Numbered from the stretch's first letter, positions 1-8,853 are shown. The stretch: DNA of 37,532 bases from Anaerolineae bacterium (GCA_023384355.1 JAHDWL010000030.1:1-37532); one strand, 5' to 3'. Numbers and translations are program-made. The notes: generated by a model not told the origin, from the sequence alone.

Positions 1-134
1 AGGGTCATGCCCAGGTCGCGAATGACGGCGAACTCCTCGCGGACCTCGCGCGCGTCGAAATCGGACCACCAGTACATCGCCTTGCGGCGTGGCCAGTAGT
101 TCACTCCCAGCATGAATGGTTGCGCAATAGTCAT
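1..134 (-). CDS. Glycoside hydrolase (GH5/GH42-like), N-terminal fragment
   Basis: Only the first 44 codons lie in the window; the rest runs off the left edge. The start ATG is at 134-132, one base after the stop of the PIG-L gene, so the two are probably co-transcribed. The visible N-terminus reads MTIAQPFMLGVNYWPRR, followed by an Asp-Phe-Asp/Glu-rich helix and a conserved-looking Ile-Arg-Asp-Leu-Gly-Met segment. A 'GVNYWP' strand followed by 'I.DLGM' is typical of the first beta-alpha unit of TIM-barrel glycoside hydrolases of the cellulase/beta-galactosidase type. The exact family and substrate cannot be told from this fragment. Confidence 0.6.
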   Translation of the reverse strand, partial: MTIAQPFMLGVNYWPRRKAMYWWSDFDAREVREEFAVIRDLGMT

Positions 135-135
135 A

Positions 136-876
136 TTATGATTCCGGCTGCAGAACTCCGGGTGTCTCCATCGGCCGCAGGGTTATCCGGTAAAAACCCT
201 CGGCATAGTCAAAGCCGACCTGTTTGCCCGCTTCGGCCGCCCATTGCCGGATCATCTCATCGAGGCTGGAGCCGCCCACCTGACTAACGTGTTTGTTCAG
301 GGCCTCGATTTTTAGTTCTATGGTATCGGTAATGTCGACGTAATAGTTCTTCCTGGCGCCAAAGGTGACGAAAACGTCGTTAACCTTGTGCCCGACCAGT
401 CCCTCGGCGGCGAGATCGGGGTAGAGCATGGTCATCTCGGCCGCCGGGAACACGGCATCGAGAGCGGCCGTTCCCGCGGCGCGATGGTCGGGATGGTTGA
501 TGTAATCGTCGGAGGGAAAGAAATTGGTCGGATCGGTGCAGACCACAGCGTTGGGTTTATAGCGGCGGATGAGGCGCACCAGGTCCTTGCGCAATTCCAG
601 CGTGGGTTGGAGAAACCCGTCGTGATAGCCCAAAAAAATGCATTCTGCGCCGGCTACATCGGCGGCGGAGGTTTGCTCTGCCCGCCGGATTTCGGCCAGC
701 TTTTCCGGCGTCATACCGTCTTCGTGGCTGCCGACGTTGCCGTCGGTAATGACGACATAGATCACGCGGCTGCCGGCTCGCGTCCATTTCGCGGCCGTGC
801 CGGCTACGCCGAATTCAATATCATCAGGGTGGGCGAAGATAAACATCGCCGTTTTGGGGGTGTAATCACTACTCAT
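136..876 (-). CDS. PIG-L/LmbE-family N-acetylglucosamine deacetylase-like protein
   Basis: A 246-aa protein of the PIG-L (LmbE, BshB/MshB-like) zinc deacetylase family, which removes acetyl groups from N-acetylglucosaminyl compounds. The AHPDD signature is at residues 15-19 and the HPDH motif at 128-131, giving the expected zinc ligands His16, Asp19 and His131. Length is usual for the family. The start has GAGG seven bases upstream. A glycoside hydrolase begins one base after its stop and a DUF309 protein lies upstream, so it probably belongs to a sugar-related minus-strand operon. The true substrate (thiol precursor, glycan or antibiotic intermediate) cannot be inferred. Confidence 0.88.
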   Translation of the reverse strand: MSSDYTPKTAMFIFAHPDDIEFGVAGTAAKWTRAGSRVIYVVITDGNVGSHEDGMTPEKLAEIRRAEQTSAADVAGAECIFLGYHDGFLQPTLELRKDLVRLIRRYKPNAVVCTDPTNFFPSDDYINHPDHRAAGTAALDAVFPAAEMTMLYPDLAAEGLVGHKVNDVFVTFGARKNYYVDITDTIELKIEALNKHVSQVGGSSLDEMIRQWAAEAGKQVGFDYAEGFYRITLRPMETPGVLQPES

Positions 877-1002
877 CGATAGACCTCATAATTCAGCCCG
901 CGTTATATAGGCCGCGAACCGGTTCAGGCGGGAAAGATTTTGCGCCATGATATTGCGTTATGATGGCCGGCCCGTCAAATCAACGGCGAGCCGGGCGTGG
1001 CG

Positions 1003-1848
1003 TCAGGCAAAACGGATTGGTTTAAAGAAACTGCGGTCGAAATCGACAATCCGTTCCGGCCCGAGGGAGACAAGGGCGGCGTGGGCGTGATCCACATCCT
1101 CGCGCAGCGTGCGGACATCAACACCGCGGCAGGTGTCGGGCAGGGGGCTGAGCCATTGGCGCACGCGCAGCAGCATCTTGACCGCGCCGCGATAATTACC
1201 TTGCTCGATTTGATAGTAGGCGATGCCGACCTGCAGGATGCCGCGATAGAGGTCGCGCCCCGGTCCGTCATCCTGCATCCAGGCTTCTTCCAGGGCATCA
1301 TGCGCGGGATAATAAGCTCCCTGATTAAACCGCTCAATGCCTGTGCGGGCAAGCTCCGAAAGAGGTTCGGCGCAGGCGTCATCCAGTGAGTCACGGTCGG
1401 GGATGCGGGCGTAGCGCTGGAAGAGGGCGGGCATGTCGGCCGTGAATCGTGAACGGGCCAGGACCACGTCGGCTCCGGCGCTCTTTGCCGCGGTCATCGT
1501 CGCCACGTCCTCATGCGGCCCAAAACACATGATGGGGAAACGGCGGGTGGCGGTGGCCGATTTGAGCGCGGCTATCCATTCACGCCACGGGATGGCGGCG
1601 TTGTTCAGATCGAACAGCAGCAGCGCCGGTTGCGCGCCGGTGACAAGCTCGAACAAACTTCCTTCCCGCCCATGTAACAGTTCGCCCGGCGTTTCCGGTT
1701 CATCTTTGGACCGGATCGGGCCGAGATCCGCGGCCGATTCTATCCACTCCACCCGGTAGCCGATGTGTTCGGCCACCGGGTTGATGCGCATGGTGAACAA
1801 CAGGTCGGCCACGAAGGCAAGGATGAGCGGCGGCGCGGAATTGGACAT
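1003..1848 (-). CDS. Receiver-like domain fused to DUF309
   Basis: A 281-aa protein with two parts. Residues 1-150 look like a flavodoxin-fold receiver domain: a hydrophobic first strand, then 'ALLLFDLNN', 'FPIMCFG' and 'SAGADVVLARS' in the positions of the usual beta3, beta4 and beta5 strands. The normal acidic pocket at the N-terminus is not evident, so it may be a pseudo-receiver. Residues about 165-240 match DUF309, with 'FNQGAYYPAHDALEEAW' and the YRGILQ-x-YxxxxGN-xxGA segment. DUF309 is a helical family of unknown function often found with metal or pterin genes. No SD is seen; a TAAAAT hexamer ends six bases before the ATG, so the mRNA could be leaderless. Confidence 0.75.
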   Translation of the reverse strand: MSNSAPPLILAFVADLLFTMRINPVAEHIGYRVEWIESAADLGPIRSKDEPETPGELLHGREGSLFELVTGAQPALLLFDLNNAAIPWREWIAALKSATATRRFPIMCFGPHEDVATMTAAKSAGADVVLARSRFTADMPALFQRYARIPDRDSLDDACAEPLSELARTGIERFNQGAYYPAHDALEEAWMQDDGPGRDLYRGILQVGIAYYQIEQGNYRGAVKMLLRVRQWLSPLPDTCRGVDVRTLREDVDHAHAALVSLGPERIVDFDRSFFKPIRFA

Positions 1849-1900
1849 GGTGAGATTTTATTGGAAGAGACCCAGATGCTCGAACGATCTATCCGGTTTC

Positions 1901-2932
1901 TCAGGCAAAAGGATTGTAGACCGGGATTCCTGGCGCTGACCAGACCAGAAATATGTAATGCCGTTCGCGGCCGTCAGGATCACGAGTGACGTGGGGGACG
2001 TAGAAAAGGCGCAGGTCGCGCGAATCGTAGAGCCATAGTTGCCCGTCGAGTGGTCGAATCTGTGCAGACAGCGGATTGCGTGGATTTTGCAGCAGGTGAT
2101 CGACTGCACCTTTGACAACCTGCAAGTTCGCTTTGCGGAAGGCCGGGGGAATATTTTCGAGCGGCCGCAGAAAGGTGCGGGCGAGACCGACTTCCCAGCG
2201 TGGTGGATCCACATAATGCCCGCGAGGCGAAAAAGCGGGATCCCACATGGCCTTGAGCGCGTCGGCAAATCGGGCGGGGTGTGTATGAGGCCAGAAGGGC
2301 CGGCCCGCGCCAATGGACAGCCACTTCTCGTATTCCGGCCACTCGTCCAGCCCGCTTCGGATGGCACTGCGGTCGGCCGATGTGATGGCTTCCAGCTCGA
2401 AATCGGGCACCGGCGAGCTGTCGAAAGAGATCGTAGATGCCGGCACCACCTCTGCAAATGCTCCCAAAACGCGGTTGTGGTGCGCGATGATCTGTTCGGC
2501 GGGGATGACCCCATCGACGGTGCTGTGCGCGTCAGCGGCCAACACGACCGAATAATCCAGGCTGAAGGCCCGGCGGCAAGTCGTATCGACGCAATATTCT
2601 GTCTGCATCCCGGCCAGAATCAACCGGTTGATACCTCGCGCGGCCAGCACCCCGGACAACCCTGTCTGGAAGAATGAGTCAGGGGTGTGCTTATCGACGA
2701 TCGATTCTCTTGGTGCAGGTTTCAGCCGGGGATGGATTTCCCAACCCGGAGAACCGGATCGATCCGGGTCGTCCGGCCCCCCATTGTGTCGGACGAAGAT
2801 GACCGGCACGTCGGCTGCGCGGGCGCGACTGACCAGCTCAACGAGGCGATCGAGCATTTCATCGGCCCGGTAGACTGGCTCCGGTTCGAACATGTTGACT
2901 TGCGCGTCGATTATTACCAGTGCGGAATTCAT
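1901..2932 (-). CDS. Isochorismatase-like cysteine hydrolase with an extra C-terminal domain
   Basis: A 343-aa protein. Residues 1-175 are an isochorismatase/nicotinamidase-type alpha/beta hydrolase with the expected catalytic triad Asp9 (VIIDAQ), Lys81 and Cys114 (EYCVDTT). Family members hydrolyse amides or vinyl ethers; the substrate is unknown. Typical members stop near 180-210 residues. Here another ~160 residues follow: an unassigned linker, then an alpha/beta stretch (about 245-343) ending in strands such as 'LWLYDSRDLRLFYVP' and 'HYIFLVWSAPG', which reads like a small RelE/ParE-type fold. That resemblance is by eye only. AAGGG lies eight bases upstream of the ATG. It is first in a minus-strand group and divergent from the GH31 gene. 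Confidence 0.78.
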   Translation of the reverse strand: MNSALVIIDAQVNMFEPEPVYRADEMLDRLVELVSRARAADVPVIFVRHNGGPDDPDRSGSPGWEIHPRLKPAPRESIVDKHTPDSFFQTGLSGVLAARGINRLILAGMQTEYCVDTTCRRAFSLDYSVVLAADAHSTVDGVIPAEQIIAHHNRVLGAFAEVVPASTISFDSSPVPDFELEAITSADRSAIRSGLDEWPEYEKWLSIGAGRPFWPHTHPARFADALKAMWDPAFSPRGHYVDPPRWEVGLARTFLRPLENIPPAFRKANLQVVKGAVDHLLQNPRNPLSAQIRPLDGQLWLYDSRDLRLFYVPHVTRDPDGRERHYIFLVWSAPGIPVYNPFA

Positions 2933-2954
2933 GCCATATCCCTTGCTGAGGGAA

Positions 2955-2984
2955 ATTATAACCCTGTTCGGTCGAGGGTATGAA
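2955..2984 (-). promoter_or_regulatory. Promoter of the isochorismatase-like gene
   Basis: On the minus strand a TTCATA -35 (2984-2979) and a perfect TATAAT -10 (2960-2955) are separated by 18 bases. The predicted transcript starts about 16 bases before the ATG, leaving room for the AAGGG SD. It sits back-to-back with the GH31 promoter. Confidence 0.5.
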
Positions 2985-3008
2985 CTAATCTTTATCGAAT
3001 CCGCGCGT

Positions 3009-3014
3009 TATAAT
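3009..3014 (+). promoter_or_regulatory. Candidate -10 element for the GH31 gene
   Basis: A perfect TATAAT hexamer lies 51 bases upstream of the chosen TTG start. No convincing -35 is seen at the usual distance; TGAACT at 2981-2986 is too far away (22 bases). It is placed correctly for a divergent promoter pair in this short intergenic region. Confidence 0.35.
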
Positions 3015-3065
3015 GGGTCGCAACCCCAAGCGGGAAAATCCGGACGAACTGCCAAGGATATTATC

Positions 3066-5726
3066 TTGACTGCACAACCCCCATACGCTCGCGTTCATTT
3101 TTCTCCGGCGGCCGATCCGCGCGCCGTTGTGACGGCCGGCAAGGCGCGATTTTCCATCCTGACGCCGTGCCTGATCCGGATGGAGTATTCGCCCGACGGA
3201 CATTTTGAGGATCGCCCAAGTCAGGTGTTCTGGCACAGGCAGCAAGCCGTGCCGGCGTTCAAGGTGGAGCGCGGGAAGAGCGGCGCGCTAACCGTGACGA
3301 CCGAGAGATTGCGGCTTGAGTATGCCGGGAATGACGCGCCGTTTGGTCCTGATTCGCTGGTCGTGACCCTTTCAGATGACGGGACCACCTGGCAATTTGG
3401 CGATCATGACGCGGAAAACCTGTTGGGCACGACGCGAACGCTGGATAAGGTGAGCGGCAGCACGCGCCTGGAGCCGGGGTTGCTCTCGCGGGACGGTTGG
3501 GTCGTGATCGATGACAGCCGGACGCTGGTCTTCGACGAGACCGGCTGGCTTGTGACGCGCGGAAACAGAGACGCCTGTGACCTGTATTTTTTCGGCCATG
3601 GTCGCGACTATCGCGGAGCGTTGGGCGATTACCGCGCCGTGAGCGGTGGGGTGCCGCTGTTGCCGCGCTGGTCGCTTGGGAACTGGTGGAGTCGCTACTG
3701 GCCCTACAACGACGCGGAGCTGCGGGCGCTGATGGCTGATTTCCGCGACCACGATGTCCCTCTTTCGGTGTGCATCGTGGATATGGATTGGCATCTGGTG
3801 AATGTGGGCGAGGGCATTAACGGCTGGACCGGATATACCTGGAATAAGGATCTGTTCCCCGATCCGCCGGCGTTCATCGATTGGCTCCACGGCCAGGGGT
3901 TGCGCACCGCCTTGAACCTGCATCCGGCGCTGGGCGTGCGACCCTATGAGGCCATGTATCCCGAAATGGCCCGACGCATGGGGCTGGACCCGGCTGAGGG
4001 GAAACCTGTCCCGTTCGATATTGCCGACCCGCGTTTTACGGCGGCTTATTTTGAGATATTGCACCACCCGCAGGAAGCCGACGGGGTTGATTTTTGGTGG
4101 ATGGACTGGCAACAGGGGCAACGGACATCCATGGCAGGTCTTGACCCGCTGTGGTGGCTCAATCACCTGCATTTTTATGATCTCGGCCGGGATGGCAAGC
4201 GCCCCTTTGTTTTCTCTCGCTGGGGCGGGTTGGGCAACCATCGTTATCCGATCGGTTTCTCCGGCGACACTGTTGTCTCCTGGGAGTCGCTGGCGTTTCA
4301 ACCCTACTTCACGGCGACGGCCGCCAACGTCGGCTACGGTTGGTGGAGCCACGACATCGGTGGACACATGCAGGGGATTGAAGATCGCGAGCTATATACC
4401 CGCTGGGTCCAGTTCGGCGTATTCAGTCCGATATTTCGGCTGCACAGCACCCAAAACCCGTTTCATGAGCGGCGGCCGTGGGGCTACGACGCCGAGGTGG
4501 AGCGCGTCACCCGGGACGTCATGCAACTTCGTCACGCCCTGATCCCGTACCTGTACACGATGTCGCATCTGAACGAGAGTGAAGGGTTGACTCCGGTCCG
4601 GCCCATGTATCATGAATATCCCGAACGGGATGAGGCTTATGCCTGCCCGCAACAATACCTGTTTGGGACGGACCTGCTCGTCGCCCCTTACGCGGCGGCG
4701 GCCGATCCCGACACCCGGCTGTCGCGGCAGGCTGTGTGGTTGCCCCCCGGTGACTGGTATCACTTCTTCACCGGGGAGTACCATGCGGGCGATAACTGGT
4801 ACGCTCGCCACGGCGATCTGGAGGACATCCCCGTCTATGCCCGTGCCGGCGCGATCGTTCCTCTTGGCCCACAGATCGGGTGGGGCAGAATTGAAAACCC
4901 TGAAACGATGCATCTGCGCGTCTTCGCCGGGGCTGACGGTCGGTTCGCGTTATACGAGGATGACGGCGAGTCGACCGCTTACCAGGCGGGCGCGTTTGCC
5001 GTTACCCGCATTGAGCAGCGTATGGACGGCGACAGGCTGCATTTGACGATTTCATCGGCAAGCGGCGACCATTCGGTCTTGCCGGCGCAGAGAACCTGGC
5101 ATCTTCATTTCTTTGGCTTGTCGGCCGCTGATGCTGTCGTGGCGATGATTGACGGGGTCGCGCGGCCGCTCGACTTTGAGTATGACGCAGAACGGGAGAT
5201 TCTGAATATTGAACCGTTACCACTGGACGCTCTGGCACAATGCTGTATCACAGTCAACACGGGATCGGGGCGGCCGCTTCTGTCCCGACGCGATCGCACC
5301 TTAGAGACCGCTTACCGGCTTATCAAGTCCTTTCGGATGGACACGCTGGCCAAGGCCTGGATCGTGCCCCGGCTAGAGGCGATTGCCACGCGACCCGAAG
5401 AACTGGCTGATTTCGGCATCAATATGGCCCCCTCACAGATTCGGGCGTTGCTGGAAGTGACGCAGGGTGTGGGTGTTCAATATCTCAGCGGTCTGGCGGA
5501 GGAAAACCTTGTGGTGCTTTGGAATAATCGCGCTGCGCCGGGTTTCCGCCACTACTTCGCCCAACTTAATCCGGAGAAATGGTTTGCCGACGAAAGATTC
5601 GGTTCATCCTTTGGGACAACGCCCCGCTTTCTGACCATCGTTCCGGAGGGGGAGAGCTGGCGTCTGGCGGTCGATTATTTCGGGTTGCAGAACTTCTCGC
5701 TGCCGAGGCGTTTCGGGGCTGATTGA
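3066..5726 (+). CDS. GH31 family alpha-glucosidase
   Basis: An 886-aa glycoside hydrolase family 31 enzyme, which cleaves terminal alpha-linked glucose or xylose with retention. I choose the TTG at 3066 because AAGGA lies seven bases upstream and the protein then starts just before the N-terminal beta-sandwich; an open frame continues upstream to 2892 but has no SD and crosses the divergent gene. Key GH31 motifs are present: 'WMDWQQG' with nucleophile Asp347, and 'GFSGDT' with acid/base Asp401, in the order expected in the (beta/alpha)8 barrel. After the beta-sandwich domains, about 125 C-terminal residues (roughly 750-886) form a helical segment and then a strand-rich segment I do not recognise. 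No signal peptide is seen, so it is likely cytoplasmic. Confidence 0.9.
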   Translation: MTAQPPYARVHFSPAADPRAVVTAGKARFSILTPCLIRMEYSPDGHFEDRPSQVFWHRQQAVPAFKVERGKSGALTVTTERLRLEYAGNDAPFGPDSLVVTLSDDGTTWQFGDHDAENLLGTTRTLDKVSGSTRLEPGLLSRDGWVVIDDSRTLVFDETGWLVTRGNRDACDLYFFGHGRDYRGALGDYRAVSGGVPLLPRWSLGNWWSRYWPYNDAELRALMADFRDHDVPLSVCIVDMDWHLVNVGEGINGWTGYTWNKDLFPDPPAFIDWLHGQGLRTALNLHPALGVRPYEAMYPEMARRMGLDPAEGKPVPFDIADPRFTAAYFEILHHPQEADGVDFWWMDWQQGQRTSMAGLDPLWWLNHLHFYDLGRDGKRPFVFSRWGGLGNHRYPIGFSGDTVVSWESLAFQPYFTATAANVGYGWWSHDIGGHMQGIEDRELYTRWVQFGVFSPIFRLHSTQNPFHERRPWGYDAEVERVTRDVMQLRHALIPYLYTMSHLNESEGLTPVRPMYHEYPERDEAYACPQQYLFGTDLLVAPYAAAADPDTRLSRQAVWLPPGDWYHFFTGEYHAGDNWYARHGDLEDIPVYARAGAIVPLGPQIGWGRIENPETMHLRVFAGADGRFALYEDDGESTAYQAGAFAVTRIEQRMDGDRLHLTISSASGDHSVLPAQRTWHLHFFGLSAADAVVAMIDGVARPLDFEYDAEREILNIEPLPLDALAQCCITVNTGSGRPLLSRRDRTLETAYRLIKSFRMDTLAKAWIVPRLEAIATRPEELADFGINMAPSQIRALLEVTQGVGVQYLSGLAEENLVVLWNNRAAPGFRHYFAQLNPEKWFADERFGSSFGTTPRFLTIVPEGESWRLAVDYFGLQNFSLPRRFGAD

Positions 5727-5750
5727 CTTTTAACCGGGGGTAACTATAAT
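5723..5750 (+). promoter_or_regulatory. Strong sigma-70-type promoter upstream of the CNNM pair
   Basis: TTGACT (5723-5728) and TATAAT (5745-5750) are spaced by 16 bases. The -35 overlaps the stop codon of the GH31 gene. Transcription would start near 5757, giving a leader of about 320 nt before the first CNNM gene. Confidence 0.7.
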
Positions 5751-5756
5751 TTACTC

Positions 5757-6077
5757 GTCAAACGCCCGCTGATCGAGACTTTTTCAACGTATTTTTACGA
5801 TACCAATTGTTAATCGTGATAATTTCCCGCGGAAACGCACGCCAGGCGGCGAGATTGCCTGAGCACCGGGGGGTGCATTAGCCTTGTCCGCCTCCGCCTC
5901 GGAGCCTCCGAGTTCTTGCCTCTTATACTCCCGATTTCATGAACCAGGCATGGCGGCCGGTTGTCCGGTCGTTGTCGCTTCGTCTGGCGTGGTCCTTGCG
6001 GTTACCGTAAGGTCATGGCCGGTTGGCTTTCCCGTTCCCCCCGGATCGGTTCCCCTGTTCAGGGTGAAAGGGAGGCG
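5757..6077 (+). promoter_or_regulatory. Long structured 5' leader of the CNNM/CorC genes
   Basis: This 320-nt stretch has no convincing gene. It holds several stem-loops in a row, including CAGGC/GCCTG, GCACC-GGGG-GGTGC, CTCGGA-GCC-TCCGAG, and CCTTGCGG-TTA-CCGTAAGG at 5994-6012 (one G-T pair). Leader length and folding suggest a cis-acting RNA. I compared it by eye with the Mg2+ (M-box) and Mn2+ (yybP-ykoY) riboswitches and did not find their conserved cores, so no class is named. Confidence 0.4.
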
Positions 6078-7439
6078 ATGATGTTGATTTCAATCATCGT
6101 TGTCCTCCTGATGCTGTTGACGGCGGGGTTATTCGTGGCGGCCGAGTTCGGCACCGTTAACGCGCGTCGCACCAGGATTAACCAGTTAGCCGCCCAGAAC
6201 AATCCTTCGGCCAAGGCGCTCCTGCCTATTCTGGAGAACAATCAGAAGCTGGATCGCTTTGTGGTTGCTTGCCAGATTGGCATTGCGGTCTCGACCTTGG
6301 TATTGGGCGCGTATTCGCAGGAGGCATGGGCCGCTCCATTGACTGACCGACTTGGGCGGCTTTTTGGGGGCCTGCTGTCGGCGGAGACGGCGGCAAGCCT
6401 GGGACAGGCGCTGGCAGTTATCGTCGTTCTGGTTTTCATCGGCGCGCTGCATATTATTCTGGGCGAGCTATTTGCCAAATCACTGGCCGTCCAGCGACCG
6501 GAGCAGGTAGCGCTGGCCGCCGTGTGGCCGATGCGCGTCTTGCTGCTGATCCTCGCTCTGCCTATCCGCTTTTTCATGGGTAGCGCCAACCTGATTTTGC
6601 GCCTGTTGGGTCGCCATCCCAGGGAGTTCATCGGTCGGGTTCGCTCGCCGGAAGAGATCGAGATGTTGGTGACGACGAGCCATCAGGGCGGCCTGCTGGA
6701 CGATAACGAACGGCGACTGCTGCGCAACGCCCTGCGGATGCGCGAGTTGACCGCCCGCCAGGTGATGGTACACCGGACGCGGATTGTGGCCGCCACCATT
6801 GACACCGCGCCTCTTGACCTGATGCGTATGGCCATCGATGCCGGGTTCTCCCGCATACCCCTCTATCGGGATACCATCGATGAGATCGCCGGCTTCGTTC
6901 ACGTCAAGGATGTATTTCGTCTTTATAACGAGGGGATCGAAGAGATGGGCAGCATCATCCGCGATGTTGTTTACGTGCCCGAGACTCTGTCAATTAACGA
7001 TGTCTGGGACCAGCTCGACTTGCAGAATCGCTACCTGGCCATTGTGTTCGACGAGTTCGGCGGGACGGCTGGATTGCTGACGCTCGAAGACCTGATCGAG
7101 GAGATCTTCGGCGAGCTACAGGACGAGTTTGATGATGAGGCCGCAGTCATGGCGCGGGACAAGGAAGGCCGGATTTATCTGCGCGGCGATTTGCTGGTCT
7201 CGGATGTGAACGAATATCTGGAATTGGACCTGCCGGAAGAAGCGGCCGACACGTTGAGCGGCCTCATCTTCAGCCTGTTGGGCAGGCCGCCGGTCGAGGG
7301 GGATGAAGTACGGATCGGCGAGGTCGCGATTCGCGTCGAGACCATGGAAGATTTAGGCGTGGGGAGGCTTTCGCTCCTGCTTCCGCTCAGCGATACCGGT
7401 GCGCATTTCACCGAATGGGACGTTGCTGAACATGATTGA
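6078..7439 (+). CDS. CNNM/CorC-type hemolysin-family membrane protein (DUF21-CBS-CorC_HlyC)
   Basis: A 453-aa membrane protein. The N-terminal CNNM (DUF21) domain has hydrophobic segments at about 2-23, 55-80, 110-135 and 145-170, with 'FVAAEFGTVNARRTR' typical of the family. Two CBS domains follow (around 220-340, with 'DEFGGTAGLLTLEDLIEEI' marking CBS2), then a C-terminal CorC_HlyC domain. The family is linked to Mg2+/Co2+ homeostasis and probably exports divalent cations in exchange for Na+. Two adjacent ATGs (6078 and 6081) follow an AGGGAGG SD; 6081 has the better spacing. The next gene, a paralogue, overlaps its stop by eight bases, so the two are translationally coupled and could form a heterodimer. 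Confidence 0.9.
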   Translation: MMLISIIVVLLMLLTAGLFVAAEFGTVNARRTRINQLAAQNNPSAKALLPILENNQKLDRFVVACQIGIAVSTLVLGAYSQEAWAAPLTDRLGRLFGGLLSAETAASLGQALAVIVVLVFIGALHIILGELFAKSLAVQRPEQVALAAVWPMRVLLLILALPIRFFMGSANLILRLLGRHPREFIGRVRSPEEIEMLVTTSHQGGLLDDNERRLLRNALRMRELTARQVMVHRTRIVAATIDTAPLDLMRMAIDAGFSRIPLYRDTIDEIAGFVHVKDVFRLYNEGIEEMGSIIRDVVYVPETLSINDVWDQLDLQNRYLAIVFDEFGGTAGLLTLEDLIEEIFGELQDEFDDEAAVMARDKEGRIYLRGDLLVSDVNEYLELDLPEEAADTLSGLIFSLLGRPPVEGDEVRIGEVAIRVETMEDLGVGRLSLLLPLSDTGAHFTEWDVAEHD

Positions 7440-8853
7440 ACTTGCCTTGTTCGGCAACGGTTTGTCACCCGCCGGCCAGGCTGCGCCGCCGCCCGGTGAA
7501 TTCCTGATGTCTGTCCTGATTATAGTCCTGCTGGTCCTGCTCAACGGGTTGTTTGTCGCCGCCGAATTCGCCATGATCGGCGTGCGCGACACGGAGATGG
7601 AACAATTGGCGGATGAGGGCAACCGGGTTGCGGCTCGTGTTATGGGTATCCTGGAGTCGCGGCCAAAACTCGACAATTACCTGGCCACGGCTCAACTGGT
7701 TGTGACATTGCTCACATTGGGGCTGGGGATGTACGGGGTGTCCGTCATAGGGCGGTTGTTCCTGCCGATCCTGGCGTCGCTGCCGTGGCTTGGGCCGGTC
7801 GCGGCCGAAATCGCTGCCTACATCGTGGCAGTTGTTCTCTTGCTCTATCTCTACATTGTGGTCGGCGAGATGGTGCCCCAGGCGCTCGCCCTGGGCAACC
7901 CGTCAGGAATGGTTCTGGCGCTCAATCGGTTCATGCGGCAGATCGGTCGTCTGTTCAGTTTGCCGGTCAGCTTTTTGAACGGCGCTGGTCGTGTCTTGTT
8001 GCGTCTTTTCAACATTTCGCCCGCTCAAGGTCTTGAACGTCTCATGGGGGCCGAGGAGTTGGAACTCATTGTGGCTGAGAGCGCCGACGAGGGGCTGATC
8101 GAAGATGATGAGGAGGAAATCATTCTGAACATCTTCGACTTCAGCGAGCGGACTGTCGGACAGGTGATGACCCCGCGACGGAAGGTCCAGGCGCTGCCTG
8201 TCGATTGCGACCAGCAGGAGTTGATTCACACAGTCACGCGCAGCCGCAACAGCCGCTTCCCCGTCTATGAAGGCGACATGGACCATATCATCGGCATCCT
8301 GCACCTGAAGGATTTGATTCGCCTGACGCTTGATTCCAAGAGGCCTTTCGATTTGAGGCCGGCGTTGCGCAATGCGCCGGATGTGCCCGAAGACTTCCAG
8401 GTTGACAGGTTGCTGGCCGCCTTTAAGGATGAGAAACTTCATATGGCGGTCGTCCGGGACGAATTCGGCGGTTTTGCCGGCGTGGTGACGCTGGAGGATC
8501 TCGTGGAGGAGATCGTCGGCGAGGTTCGTGACGAGTTTGACGTCGAGCGCGATCCGTATCATAAAGTCGCCCCGGGCGTCATCGAAGTGGCGGGCGATTA
8601 TTTGCTGGATCACCTCGCTGACGACGTTTATCTGGGCGAGGAAGACGACTTGCCTGATGTCGAGACAGTCGGCGGGTTAATCGTTTCCCTGCTCGGACGC
8701 CCGCCGATCAACGGGGACGTCGTCACCTTTCGGAACCAAATCCGCCTCACTGTGCTGGATATTGACAAGCTGGCGGTCGCCCACGCGCGTATCGAGTTTC
8801 CATCTTCGGAGGCCGTCGCGGATGAAGCCGATGCCGGAGATAATAAAGAATGA
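7432..8853 (+). CDS. Second CNNM/CorC-type hemolysin-family membrane protein
   Basis: A 473-aa paralogue of the preceding gene with the same order: four-segment CNNM domain (about 25-200, with 'FVAAEFAMIGVRDTEME' and 'GEMVPQALAL'), two CBS domains (CBS2 with 'DEFGGFAGVVTLEDLVEEIVGE'-type residues), and a C-terminal CorC_HlyC domain. The ATG at 7432 lies inside the end of the upstream gene (ATGATTGA overlap), which implies coupling. It keeps the canonical GEMxP motif of the CNNM core, whereas the upstream paralogue has GELFAK there, so the two may have diverged in transport or regulatory role. Conserved tandem pairing suggests a two-subunit transporter; this is inference. Confidence 0.9.
   Translation: MIELALFGNGLSPAGQAAPPPGEFLMSVLIIVLLVLLNGLFVAAEFAMIGVRDTEMEQLADEGNRVAARVMGILESRPKLDNYLATAQLVVTLLTLGLGMYGVSVIGRLFLPILASLPWLGPVAAEIAAYIVAVVLLLYLYIVVGEMVPQALALGNPSGMVLALNRFMRQIGRLFSLPVSFLNGAGRVLLRLFNISPAQGLERLMGAEELELIVAESADEGLIEDDEEEIILNIFDFSERTVGQVMTPRRKVQALPVDCDQQELIHTVTRSRNSRFPVYEGDMDHIIGILHLKDLIRLTLDSKRPFDLRPALRNAPDVPEDFQVDRLLAAFKDEKLHMAVVRDEFGGFAGVVTLEDLVEEIVGEVRDEFDVERDPYHKVAPGVIEVAGDYLLDHLADDVYLGEEDDLPDVETVGGLIVSLLGRPPINGDVVTFRNQIRLTVLDIDKLAVAHARIEFPSSEAVADEADAGDNKE

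Noticed and set aside
3372-4367. A 331-codon minus-strand frame inside the GH31 gene
   Set aside because: It is the shadow of the GH31 barrel, with no start signals and Arg/Pro-rich composition.
5757-6077. M-box or yybP-ykoY riboswitch before the CNNM genes
   Set aside because: Neither conserved core could be found, although the leader is long and folded.
5884-6081. A short open frame in the CNNM leader
   Set aside because: No SD, and Ser/Pro/Val-rich composition. It is better explained as folded leader RNA.
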